Shown in pieces: positions 1-10,600 of a DNA stretch of 64,000 nucleotides. The notes beneath the pieces were generated by a model. It made no database searches. It saw only the letters and a list, made by a program, of their open reading frames with translations, and was not told where the DNA came from. This stretch comes from Rotaria sp. Silwood1 (Eukaryota; Rotifera; Eurotatoria; Philodinida; Philodinidae): contig CAJNOP010000350.1 of NCBI GenBank assembly GCA_905250075.1, positions 62,001 to 126,000 of the forward strand, given 5' to 3'. The position numbers and the translations under genes are program-made. The stretch's first letter is position 1, and each line of letters starts with the position of its first letter.

Positions 1-247
1 NNNNNNNNNNNNNNNNNNNNNNNNNNNNNNNNNNNNNNNNNNNNNNNNNNNNNNNNNNNNNNNNNNNNNNNNNNNNNNNNNNNNNNNNNNNNNNNNNNNN
101 NNNNNNNNNNNNNNNNNNNNNNNNNNNNNNNNNNNNNNNNNNNNNNNNNNNNNNNNNNNNNNNNNNNNNNNNNNNNNNNNNNNNNNNNNNNNNNNNNNNN
201 NNNNNNNNNNNNNNNNNNNNNNNNNNNNNNNNNNNNNNNNNNNNNNN
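1..247. other. Assembly gap
   Basis: The first 247 bases are all N. The gap cuts the gene that ends at 445. Confidence 0.99.
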
Positions 248-445
248 GCTCTCCCTCCGAATCATCCTGACTTGGGTGCTTCCTACAACAACATCGCTTC
301 AGTGTATGATAACATCGGCGAGTACTCAAAAGCGCTTTCATCGTACGAAAGATCACTTGAAATTTTTACAAAGTCTCTGCATCCTACTCATCCCCACTTG
401 TTACTTGTGAAAAGAAACATTGAAAAATTAAAGAAGAAGTTTTAA
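248..445 (+). CDS. TPR-repeat protein, C-terminal fragment
   Basis: The reading frame is open from the gap edge to TAA at 443-445 (65 residues). It contains one clear tetratricopeptide repeat of the kinesin-light-chain type: a HPDLGASYNNIASVYDNIG helix A followed by EYSKALSSYERSLEIF, then HPTHPHLLLVKRNIEKLKKKF as a lysine-rich tail. Such TPR proteins form large families in bdelloid genomes, often as the C-terminal part of longer proteins. Here the N-terminal part lies in the gap, so the full architecture is unknown. An AATAAA polyadenylation signal lies at 471-476, 26 bases after the stop, which supports this as a true gene end. The TPR is likely a protein-protein interaction module; no catalytic part is visible. 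Confidence 0.85.
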   Translation, partial: ALPPNHPDLGASYNNIASVYDNIGEYSKALSSYERSLEIFTKSLHPTHPHLLLVKRNIEKLKKKF

Positions 446-743
446 TGGCTTTGCGACTTTGCTGCGCAAAAATAAAATCCTCCAATTGGCATTTTGATGA
501 GGAACCTCATCATTTCTTCTTGAGATGCTGAACTTGCAGCACAGGTGCGATTCTGCTTAGCAGTGTTGTAGATTCCAGTTGTACTGTGTAATGGGAAGGT
601 TGGTAAGAGGTTCTCACCAAGAATAATTGTGCAATAGCAAGTACAGTATGCTTGCTATAAAATCTAGTCACGGGAAAACTTCTAGATCGAGTCAAAACGC
701 ACCCGGGTGCTGGAGAATGTTATCTAGGCGCGGTAGGGATGTA

Positions 744-1293
744 CAGGGTTGCGAAAAATGTTTTGTCCGGTGGTTACAGCTCCAACGACAAATGGTATCA
801 ATATTGAATTTTATCCCAAACGGAAGCTCGTCAAAAATGGGGTTTATCCATACGAATAAATAAGGGCTATAAAGACTTTTTTCTATCGAACTTGCATAAT
901 TTCTAGAAACGCATGAACCACAGTGATAAGAAAACTTTCTTTTATCGCAGAGAACTCAAACTACTTCTGATATAGAATACTGAATCCAGCAAAGTTACCT
1001 TTACTTTTTATCATTCATTACGCCATAAAAAGTAAGGAGAATATTTCTATGTTTAGTAATTTTTTATCAGAGATAGTTTGAGCTCTGTATGATAAAAGAA
1101 AGTTTTGCTATGACTGTGGTTCATGCATTTCTAGAAATTATGCAAGTTCGATAGAAAAAAGTCTTTATAGCCCTTATTTATTCGTATGGATAAACCCCAT
1201 TTTTGACGAGCTTCCGTTTGGGATAAAATTCAATATTGATACCATTTGTCGTTGGAGCTGTAACCACCGGACAAAACATTTTTCGCAACCCTG
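744..1293. mobile_element. Palindromic (foldback) MITE, Tc1/mariner-like, TA target site
   Basis: The left end CAGGGTTGCGAAAAATG and right end (its reverse complement) are each bordered by TA (742-743 and 1294-1295). The two halves are near-complete inverted copies meeting at about 1018, so the whole 550 bp folds into one long hairpin. Arms 744-930 and 1108-1293 are almost identical; the inner part has diverged more. It contains no transposase. TA duplication and a CAG start fit Tc1/mariner non-autonomous elements; the family name is inferred. Confidence 0.8.
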
Positions 1294-1299
1294 TACAAT

Positions 1300-1780
1300 T
1301 TATAGGCTTTTGGCTTTAGTAGGAAAAAGGTGAAGATTAAGAAAGAGCAGGCACCGCGAAGAAATCATGAGTACTTTTGCTGATAACGACGATACTCAGC
1401 GTGCTACATCGTTCCTGTTTTAATGGATATCATGTGAATGATTATCTTCATTTGGACTGAAGTGACACTTAAGTCCGTAAGGATGGCGTAAATTGCATAC
1501 ATTGATCAGTTGGTTGCTCAATAATAAGGGAGCATAACACCGTCTTGTGAGTAGCGTGTTGCAGGACGGCTGAGACTGATTGAACTTGCAGTTACGATTA
1601 CGGTCATGACCGTTGCAGTAATGCTGAGTAGAAGTGAACCGGTGTTAATAACGAACGCTAAAATATTCATGCATGTTGTTGCTATAGGCTTCCTTTGATT
1701 GTACATACATGAAGAAATCTTCAGCTCTATACTTATATTGATATTTCATCCAGTTTTCTCAATCTAAAGTACTATGTACA
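1300..1780. other. No gene recognised
   Basis: A short open frame on the minus strand (1518-1706) encodes a hydrophobic 62-residue peptide, but it has no recognisable domain or splice context. Nothing else can be supported. Confidence 0.5.
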
Positions 1781-1789
1781 CTCTAAAAA

Positions 1790-1955
1790 AATAGGTATTC
1801 CAGAAAACCCTTAGAGGGTTTCCGAGTTTGTTACTATAGGAAACCCTTTAAGGGTTTCCGAAGAAGGGTTTCCGAGACCTCGGAAACCCATAGTACCCAT
1901 TATAGCTAAACCTCAAATACCTCTTCGGAAACCCAAAGAAAAGGTTTCCGAATGC
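1790..1955. repeat. Cluster of GGAAACCC / GGGTTTCC palindromic motifs
   Basis: At least eight copies of GGAAACCC or its reverse complement GGGTTTCC lie within 165 bp, arranged as small hairpins (for example AAACCCTTAGAGGGTTT). The left border TACACTCTAAAAAAAT (1767-1782) has a reverse-complement relative at the right edge of the similar cluster at 5520-6021, suggesting two copies or fragments of one element family. Confidence 0.75.
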
Positions 1956-1959
1956 GGTT

Positions 1960-2420
1960 AAAGCTCTACCAAGCTAGCCTAGACAGGAATCCATCGCTTC
2001 TCTGCCAGCAGCAACAAGCATTCACAGCGGCCACAGACATTCAATGAGGTTCTGTTGTGAATCTATTCACACCAAGAAATAACTAGAACAGTCATTAAAG
2101 GTCAGCAACACACGGAATTTAGAGAAAAACCTTAATTATCCAGATGCACTTCGTCGCACCATTACCAAACCATCAAGAAGCTAAATATAACGGCCTTCTC
2201 CACCTAAAAAATGAACAAAAGAAGCAATTTTTCATCGAAAATCATCTAAACTCACCCGTTTTCTTCACATTCAACCACATCAAAACTAATGAGCACCCTT
2301 TCGCATGTAAAACATAATTCAACCAAAATAGTTAATGAACGAATTTCATAGCTCATCAAACATTACCCTACGACAATCATCTAAAACTGAAAAGAAAATT
2401 ATATTTTAATTTACTAAATT
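1960..2420. other. No gene recognised
   Basis: AT-rich sequence. Possible very degenerate outlying copies of the 78-bp repeat (an AAACTCACCCG match near 2247) are the only structure seen. Confidence 0.4.
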
Positions 2421-2424
2421 GATT

Positions 2425-3536
2425 CAAACTCACCCGACCTATTGCGAGAAAACAATTCTAAGGATGAAAATAAAATTTCATTTTCGTACAATAATTTGAA
2501 CAAACTTTCCATATATACTAATATATAAAACGAATCTACAAATAAAAATGAAACTGTTTTTTAATTTAAAGAATTTTTGTCCAACTCACCAGATCTATGA
2601 ATATAAAACGAATCTAAAAATGAAAATAGAATTGTATTTTTATTTAATGCATTGATTCAGACTCACCGGATATATCGATATCACACGAGTCTAAAAATAC
2701 AAATGAAACTTTAATTTAGAAAACTGATTCAAACTTACCAAATCGGTCGATATTAAATGAATCTAAAAATAAAAATAAAATTTCATGTTCATTTAGTAAT
2801 TGGAGTAAACTCACCAGATATATTGAGATATAAAACGAATCTAAACGTAAAAGCGAAACTTCATTTTCATTTAGTAATTGAAATAAACTTACATGATGTA
2901 TTGAAATATAAAACGAAGATAAAAATAAAATAAAATATTATTTTAATTTAATAAATTGATTGAAACTTACTGGATCCACCAATATCGCATGAATCCAAAA
3001 ACTGAAAATAAAATTGTATTTTTATTTTATTCATCGATTCAAACTCCCTGAATCTATTGCCAGACCGCGAATCTAAAAGTAAAAATGAACTTTCATTCTT
3101 ATTTAGTAATTCCAATGAACTCACCCGACATATTGAGTTATAAAACGAATCTAAAAATAAAAACAAAATTTCATTTTAATTTGTTAAATTGATTCAAACT
3201 CACTAGATCTATCGATATCCCACGAATCTAAAAATAAAAATAGAATTTCATTTTCATTTAGTAATTGGAATAAACTCACCGGATATATTGATAAATTCGG
3301 TTCGAATCTCCAAACATAAGTTAAAGATTGTATTTTTATTTAATAAATTGAATTAACTCACGCTTTTTTTTCGATTTTCGAAACAAATTGATGAAATAAA
3401 ATGAAATTGTATTTTAATTTAATATTTGGAATAAACTTACGGGATATATGGCTATCTAAAACGAGTCTAAAAAGTAGAAGTGAAAATATGTTTTAATTTA
3501 ATTAGTTGATTAGAACTCACCGAATTCCAGAGCCAT
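2425..3536 (-). repeat. 78-bp tandem array with microexon/intron-like units
   Basis: About 15 units recur every 71-82 bp (mostly 76-80). On the minus strand most units read as a 3' splice site (T-rich tract ending TTTTTAG), a 24-28 nt block starting ATTCGT, a 5' splice site GTGAGT or GTAAGT, then 52-54 nt of AT-rich spacer. Clear blocks are 3441-3466, 3280-3307, 3204-3227 and 3125-3150. The most upstream block has an ATG (3534-3536) followed 16 nt later by GTGAG. Joining it to the next block gives an immediate TAG, so no intact protein can be assembled. Some units have lost one splice dinucleotide (near 2502, 2887, 2965, 3041, 3356). It may be a microexon gene relic or a minisatellite amplified from an exon-intron unit. 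Confidence 0.75.
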
Positions 3537-3539
3537 GTT

Positions 3540-5500
3540 ATGATAGAAAAAGAAAAATTAGGAAAGTGTTGTATTCATGAAATTAAATAAACACTCTGAA
3601 TAGATAAAGAAAATGTAGTATTGAAAAGTATAAATGATAAGTTAGAAATATTTTATGAAATCATTTAAAATAACTCATCTACCTGTTGAGATGATTAGAT
3701 ATGTAAGAAAAAAAAACATTTCATGTAACATCGAATGAATTATAGAATTCATCGAGATGAATTTACGACCGAAATCATAAGAATAGTAAGCTTTCGAACG
3801 AGGTATGAAATGAAGGTACGACATTTCCTAAAGTGAAGCAGATTTTCGAGTTGATCATTAATATGATCTTAGATTATTGAAATCGAAGAGAATGGGACGG
3901 CTACTCAGATAGAGTTGATTGATAAAGCGGAGGAATTAATGTTGAAGCTTTTGATCAATATAATATATTTCATCAGGATTTTGCTCAAGTGAAAATGATT
4001 CTATATAAGAAAATCTTTGCTTTTGAGCGTGCTTGTAGGGAAGTATCGTTAGTGAAGCGTTTTCTACTCGTTATAGAGACGTTATTCGATAGATATGCAA
4101 TCAGAAATAAAAGAATCAGCTTGCATAGCTATTCTGATGTTTTGTTCGATAGTTGAGGACCCTGATATCATTCAAATCGAAAAGGCTTAGAAAATAAGCA
4201 ACCATTTGTGAATATGTAGTGTGAAATATGCTCATTGGATTCCATGTGAGTAGACTACTAAAATTAATCTCTAAAAAAGTATTCTAACTATTCTTTCTTC
4301 TAGTATTAAGGCATCTTTATATTCATATATAATAACAGCATCAAATTCGGTAATAAAATAGACGTCCCAAGGCCTTTTGTTAAATAAAATTTAGAACAAA
4401 TATAAAAAGCACGCTTAAATGGTCAACCTGTAGCTAAATTTCTCTTATACTGACAGTAAAAATAAAATTTGTTCTTGAGCTAAGTCTTCAATGAATGCAA
4501 TGTAAATATAAGCAATTTCATCTCCCTTCCAAAACGTAATATTTTAGTAAAACTTCTAATAAACTATTCTCTAACGGAGAAATTATAAACAAGATTGTAA
4601 CATGATTAACGATCTTCTCTACATTTAGAAATTAGTGTTTTTTCAATATAATATTTTATTAATATTAGAAAATATGAAATAACCATTGTTTTCCTTATTT
4701 TACTTCGTCTGTCAGTTGCCCTCGACCAATCTCAAAATTAGTACGACACAAACTAATGAAGTTAAAGCGAATCATAATTAAACATAAGAGAAATTGCATT
4801 GATTTGTACTTTACACATTGAATCCTTCTTTTTATTCGATTATAGAACAAAGCTAGAAAGTGACTGAAGACAAGACAAAAGTATCAGATCCATGATTTAT
4901 GTTCTTGTGAAAGTTATATGAAAACATATTGTTCATATGTCTTATAAATGACATTAATTTGTTAACATGTGGACTTAAGTTGCAGTTTTCTGTTTGTTTT
5001 AAAAGCCTATAATCTTTAGAAATAAACCAACTGTAATTCTCACTTAAGAATAGAAATTTCTGCAATTCATTCCTCCTGTAATTTTTGACATCCACGATAG
5101 CTACAATATAATTCTTACTTTAGCGAAACTCAACCAAAAAAGGAAGAAAAAAGACATATGGTAATTGTCTAATTTATTTATTTTGTTCCCGATTTGTTAA
5201 TATTGTATTCTCTTTTATATTCCGAAGAATAAGATCAACAGTAAAACGCACAAATAACATTCCATTATTTATGAAGCATGATCTGGCTTCACATTTTATG
5301 GAACTGTTTACACAGGAACAATTTTGAATAATTCAATACGCAATTATTAATTAGATCGGTGTTTTGCTGTTTCATAAAAATGTTCAAAGCTGAGCATGAG
5401 AAAGAATATGAAAAAAATAAGGTTGAAATCCACATCTATCCTTTTGCGAAGTTTTTGAGATGTCAATCAGAAAATTGATGAAGGTATCAGAAAAGTTGAA
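3540..5500. other. Gene-poor AT-rich stretch
   Basis: No convincing coding region, RNA gene or element ends were seen. An 80-codon minus-strand open frame (4853-5095) has no recognisable domain or splice context. Confidence 0.5.
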
Positions 5501-5519
5501 AACCTTAGGAACTCTTTTA

Positions 5520-6021
5520 AGGGTTAACACAAAATTCGCAAACCTATTTTGATTTCCAATGATTCTATTTTTAAATTGGGTATTTTCGCAAACCCAACTC
5601 GGTATTCTATGATACCCTTTTTCAGATTGGGTATTTTTGCAAACCCATCTCGGTACCCTATGATACCATTTTTCACATTGGGTATTTTCGGAAACCATTT
5701 AGGAAATGAAAAGGTATTTTCGCATACCCTTTCGGGTATCGATCCAGCTTTACCACTAATATGGGTTTTCGACAATACCTTTCCGATTTTCGAGAAACCT
5801 ATTGGGTTTCCGAAAGCAAGAAAAAGGTATTCTAGAATACTTTTAGAGTGTTCAGTTGAGTATTGGCGGAAACCCTTGAGTTTCTGAACGTTCGGAAACC
5901 CAAAGGGTATTTTCAGAAACGCTTCCAAACTTCGGAAACCCACTCGGAAACGGAAAAGGGTTTCCGAGTAGGTTTCCGAACCCCTTTGAGTTTCCTAGGA
6001 TACGAAAATTTTTTAGAGTGT
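5520..6021. repeat. GGGTATTTTCG/GGAAACCC repeat cluster with 51-bp tandem units
   Basis: The left half has three copies of a 51-bp unit starting ATTGGGTATTTT at 5575, 5626 and 5677. The right half carries many GGAAACCC, GGTTTCCG and CGGAAACG motifs in both orientations up to 5990, then TTTTTTAGAGTGTA (6008-6021), the reverse complement of the border of the 1790-1955 cluster. Because 51 is divisible by 3, the array is open on both strands with a 17-residue repeat, but no splice signals or start context support a gene. Confidence 0.7.
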
Positions 6022-6076
6022 AGAAAGATAACTGAGCGGAAAAAAAAACACATTTTCATTAGAAATTTTGAGTAGC

Positions 6077-6472
6077 CGGATGTTCGCCAATAGGACTTTC
6101 GTAAATTGGACTTTCGCCAATGGCGAACATCCACTGATCTTTCGCCAAAATACCTCCTGTACTTTCGCCAATTGGCGAACTTCCACTAATCTTTCGCCAA
6201 TACATCCCTGTACTTTCGCCAATTGGAGAAAATTTTATTGTCTGTAAATCTAGTATCGAGTAAAAATTTATCATGTATTACACTCTACTGCACATATGTA
6301 AGTGCGTTTTAATAATCTCACTTGACTTTTGCCAATATTGGCGAAATTTCACAGGATTCTCATCAATTTATTTCTGGACATTCGCCAATTGGCCAAAGTT
6401 TAGTGGAATTTCGCCAATATACCCATTTGACTTTCGCCAATAATTGCCGAAAGTCTTATTGGCGAAGATCCG
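6077..6472. mobile_element. Short non-autonomous element made of CGCCAATTGGCG palindromes
   Basis: The ends are inverted (CGGATGTTCGCCAATAGG at left, the reverse complement of CGGATCTTCGCCAATAAG at right). Between them lie about ten copies of CTTTCGCCAAT or its complement, several as perfect palindromes CGCCAATTGGCG. There is no coding capacity. No clear target duplication is visible. Confidence 0.65.
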
Positions 6473-6649
6473 ATATCCCGAAATTTTGTCCCAGCTAGGC
6501 TTCGGGGAAAGTATACTCCTCTGTTAGTATGCATAAAAATCATGCATTACTTGAGTTTTGTTGAACATTACGGATTTCATCAATTCGGTTTGTCCGTGTG
6601 GGTGTGTCTGTAAAGTCAAAATAAACATCTACCGAAGCTCGAACCCACG

Positions 6650-6873
6650 CGTGTGGGGTGTGGGTGTGGGTGTGATGGTCTGGGGTGTGAGTGTGGGGTG
6701 TGGGTGTAGATGTGGGTGTGGGTGTGCGGGTGTGGGGTGTGGGTGGGTGCGGGTGTGGGTGTGACTGAGTATGAAGAAAAGGCTCACCCACACCAGCCAC
6801 ACCTACACCCATACCCACACCCACACCCACACCACTCACACCCATACCCACACCCACACTCACACCCACACCC
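6650..6873. repeat. Telomere-like palindrome A: (TGTGGG)n then (CCCACA)n
   Basis: This is the largest of the family: a G-rich arm 6650-6763 of degenerate TGTGGG repeats, a 20-bp spacer, and a C-rich arm 6784-6873 of CCCACA repeats. TGTGGG is the published bdelloid telomeric hexamer; the head-to-head layout resembles two telomere ends joined. Confidence 0.9.
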
Positions 6874-6879
6874 AAAAAC

Positions 6880-7660
6880 AATAAAAGTTACATTTTCTTT
6901 TCCACATCTTCAATAATTCCTTATAGCAGGGAAATATATGGATGTGTTAGAGGCAGTGAATTTTTCCAGATTTCATGCGTTTTGTCGTAGTATGAAAGAG
7001 TGAAAAAACCTGATCATTTGAAACACATGCTTAAACCAATGGAATATGCTGCTATTCAGTAACAATATAGCAACTCCTCACGAGGTGTGGATGTGATTGT
7101 AGGATTTTCTTCAATCACGCTAGTACACCCAGGCTCACAGCGATATCCAGCTACACCCCGACCAGTGACTTGAGAGAAAAGTTCGAAGTGTTGTAGTGAA
7201 TTCAATTTTATAGAAGGAAACTTCAAGTGAACGAGATTGAAAGAGATGATTGTGGTTTATAATACGTAAAGAGTCATCCAGCAAAAGCGAGAAAAAAATT
7301 TTGATTAGTGGTTCTCAATTTATTCTGGAAGTCCAACATACAACAGAACATTAAAATCGATGTGTGATGCTGTGATCGATGAGACGTTTTCTCACTGTGA
7401 GCATTGTCGTTTATATACATTTAGCTAGTCATGTCTGCTACGAAATGTATACAACAAACAGATCTGACATGATCATAGCGTCGTTATTATTCTTGAATAC
7501 AGGACATGTCAATGCCTCGAGGAGTTCTCTTTCCCTAATGGAAAAAAGTCCTTTCTTTACTTCGATTTTACATAAACACATTCAATATGCTCTATTATAA
7601 GATCAATATTCCCCGTCACTCGTTTTCCTAGCAGAGAAAAAAACCACACCAGTTCTATAC
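6880..7660. other. No gene recognised
   Basis: Intergenic. A weak, decayed telomere-like palindrome may lie at 7083-7160 (GAGGTGTGGATGTG followed by ACACCCAGGCTC and CTACACCCC). Nothing else can be supported. Confidence 0.4.
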
Positions 7661-7667
7661 ATACACG

Positions 7668-10600
7668 CAGAGGTGCAGAATCTACCCGTGTGCGCGTACG
7701 GCCGTACGGGGAAATTTTTGAAAATTTATTAGCATCTGGGGAAATTTTTTGGAAAATATTTTTCCCTCGTAAGAAAAATCTTACAGTTTTCCAAACAAAT
7801 CTTAGTTTATTTATGTCTGCATCAATAAGATCTTGCATCTTTTTTCTTTCTTTTATTTTTGTTAAACTTTTAAAAAGAATCATCCGTGTCTTTCTCGTAG
7901 TGCCAATATCGTCTATTTTTTGTTTACAGTGATCCTGCATCTTACTACTTTTCCTTCGCTCTTTCTCTTTGTGCGAATTTATGACACAAAACACACCATT
8001 TGTTTTCTCCTCTTTTCATTTTGTTCTTTTCCCTAATGCGATGTCACTACTTGCCGTCTTTTCTCTGTTGGTACATATTATTTGTTATTGTGTGCACGTA
8101 TGCGTACACGACTGCTCGAATGACTAATATTTATTCACACAGTAGATGATGAACAAGATGATCCTTATTCACTGGCAAATCCTTTCTCGACTCTCATTTT
8201 TGTTTTATCTACTTTTTTTTAGACCTTTAACATATCTGAATAATAAAAATGTACCCAAGTAAACAGCAGCTGTCATGTTTTTATTGTGAATGGGTCTGAC
8301 GAAAAGATAAAGCAAAAGAACATTGGAAAAAAGACATCTTGAAGAAACATTTAAATTAAAGATTTCAGAAAACAGCTTGACAAAATATCATTTTCGAAAA
8401 GAAACAACTGAAAAAAACAAGAACAATTACCAGTGATCATGATGGCTCTGATAAAAATGAAGAACAAGAAGAACCAAATGTCATTCATTTGTCTCCATGC
8501 ATACTAGTCTCAACAGCAACAACAATAACTAATGCTGTCATTTCACCTTCAATATCTATTTTAGGTACACCATCGATTCCTAGTACACCAGCAAATCTAA
8601 GTACATTATCAAGTCCAACAAAAAATTTTAAATCATCGAATTCTATACAAGATCAATTAGCATCGATGGTAAAACAACTTTCAAAAATAACTAATGCTAT
8701 TGAAAATTTTCATTTAGAAAAATCTAGTAAAGAATCATCATCATCTACACAAGCTAATGATATTGAACAATTATTTGAGAGTATCAAATGTTCAGATGAT
8801 TTATTTATGTTGGACAGTTTAGAGATAAATAGTCACTTAGATACGATCACATGTGTTCCTTGTTCTACGTAGAAAAAACAAGCACCAAAACATCTATTAA
8901 CTTCCATTAAATCTTCATTTGGTATATTTCAACATATTGAACAAAAAGTGGGTGAACCTCTCTCACAACGATTTCGAAGTTTAAAATCACACTTTTTAAA
9001 CAAATTACACATATGGTGTGTTCGAGAACAAGAAGAAAGAAAACAAGCGTTTGTAGATTTTGTAAAGAAAAATGAGAAAGCAGGAATGAATATTGGTAGA
9101 GCTGCTCTGTTTTCTATTCGGAGTGGTTTAGGTGGTCTTAAATTTGTTGAAACACTAAATCTACTAGATTTATCTGGAGCAGCTGTTGGTACATTTAGGT
9201 AAATACAAAATTTTTCTGTAGTCTTTACATGCACCATACGAGCTGTTTCTGTTATATTTAGGCATAGTCGGTGGTTTTTTGAGAAACTTCGAGCATCAAT
9301 GGCAAGAACTATGAAAGAACGAGTTATAAAATATTTACAAACAACTGACCCTATCACACAACGTCGTCGAGCTTTTGGAATAACATTTGATAAAGTAACG
9401 ATATTAAGAAGATCAATGCAAGTAACAATGATGATAGTAATGGTAGATGGTCAATTGACACCTATCTATCTTCAATCACCATTATGTAAAACAGAACTGT
9501 CTGGTGAAGAATTATATGATAACTGTGTTCGTGTAATGGAATCATTCAGCTTGTCACAATCAATATTAAAACAACAATTAGTTGGTTGTGCTGTTGATGG
9601 TGCAGATATTCATTTGAGTATTGGTAAACATTTATGTCAAAAGATTGGTATAAGAGAAGAATGGTTATCAATATCATGGGATTGTGCTCATTTACTTGAG
9701 CTAGCTATTCATTATGTTAAAAAACGAAAAAAATTTTTATGGTTAACCAGATTTATAAAAACATGTGCTATGATTATGAGAAAATATTCATATGGAAAAA
9801 CAATATGAACAACTATTAGAAACAGCTGAACTAATAGAAGAAGATATTTTACAACCGAAACAATTCCATATTACTCGTTTTGTTAGTTCAGAATGTCGTG
9901 TTTATGAAACTATGATGAGAGACTGGTCAACATTGTATGAATTACATCAACAAGATAGTATTGTTAATGCGCTAACTGTTGGTGATTTAAGTGCACGAAC
10001 TCGACACAATATTAATTCACAACAAGAAACTGGTGCTGATGATAATGGTACTTTACAGGTGAGTTACAATCTAATTTTTGCAATCAATATAATTATTTCT
10101 TTCTTCCTTTGTTTTTTTGTAGATTGAAGAAATTAAATCCGTCGATTTTGTTTGTAAACTTGTAGGATTAATTGATATATACAATATCATTGTGAAAGCA
10201 TCGGTATTTGTACAAAACGTTGATAAATATCCATGGAAGTATGATGATGCAATACGACGTTTACAAGAATGTTTAAATAATTATGCCAGGCTACTTGAAC
10301 AACTTCTTGATCTAAATACAATACAAGAAATGGATAGCATTGAAGATAAAACTCTATTTTATACTGTAGAATGTATTCTCGCGTTCTATCAATATTATTT
10401 CTACCATAGAATATCAACAAGATTCACCAGTTACTTCGCACATCACAACAACAACCATTGATGATGATGTTTATGATAACATTGATATTGAGAGAGACAA
10501 GGAAGAACTGATTTCAGCAATACCATCAACAACGTATATGGAACAACATTATCAGAGTCTCTTTAATTGTATATTTCGAGAACGTCCCATCACTAGACGT

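Noticed and set aside
1518..1706. Hydrophobic 62-residue open frame
   Set aside because: No splice context, homology or neighbouring exons; could be chance.
5524..5943. 139-codon minus-strand open frame
   Set aside because: It is a translation of the 51-bp and GGAAACCC repeats; the opposite strand is equally open.
6630..6655. B-box-like GGGTTCGAGCTT on the minus strand
   Set aside because: No A box at the right distance; the upstream part is the telomere-like array.
6540..6916. Overlapping open frames on both strands with Gly-Val or His-Pro repeats
   Set aside because: They are translations of the TGTGGG/CCCACA palindrome and carry no gene signals.
7557..7994. 145-codon minus-strand open frame
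   Set aside because: It crosses the left end of the hAT element and shows no domain; lysine-rich content follows from AT-rich DNA.
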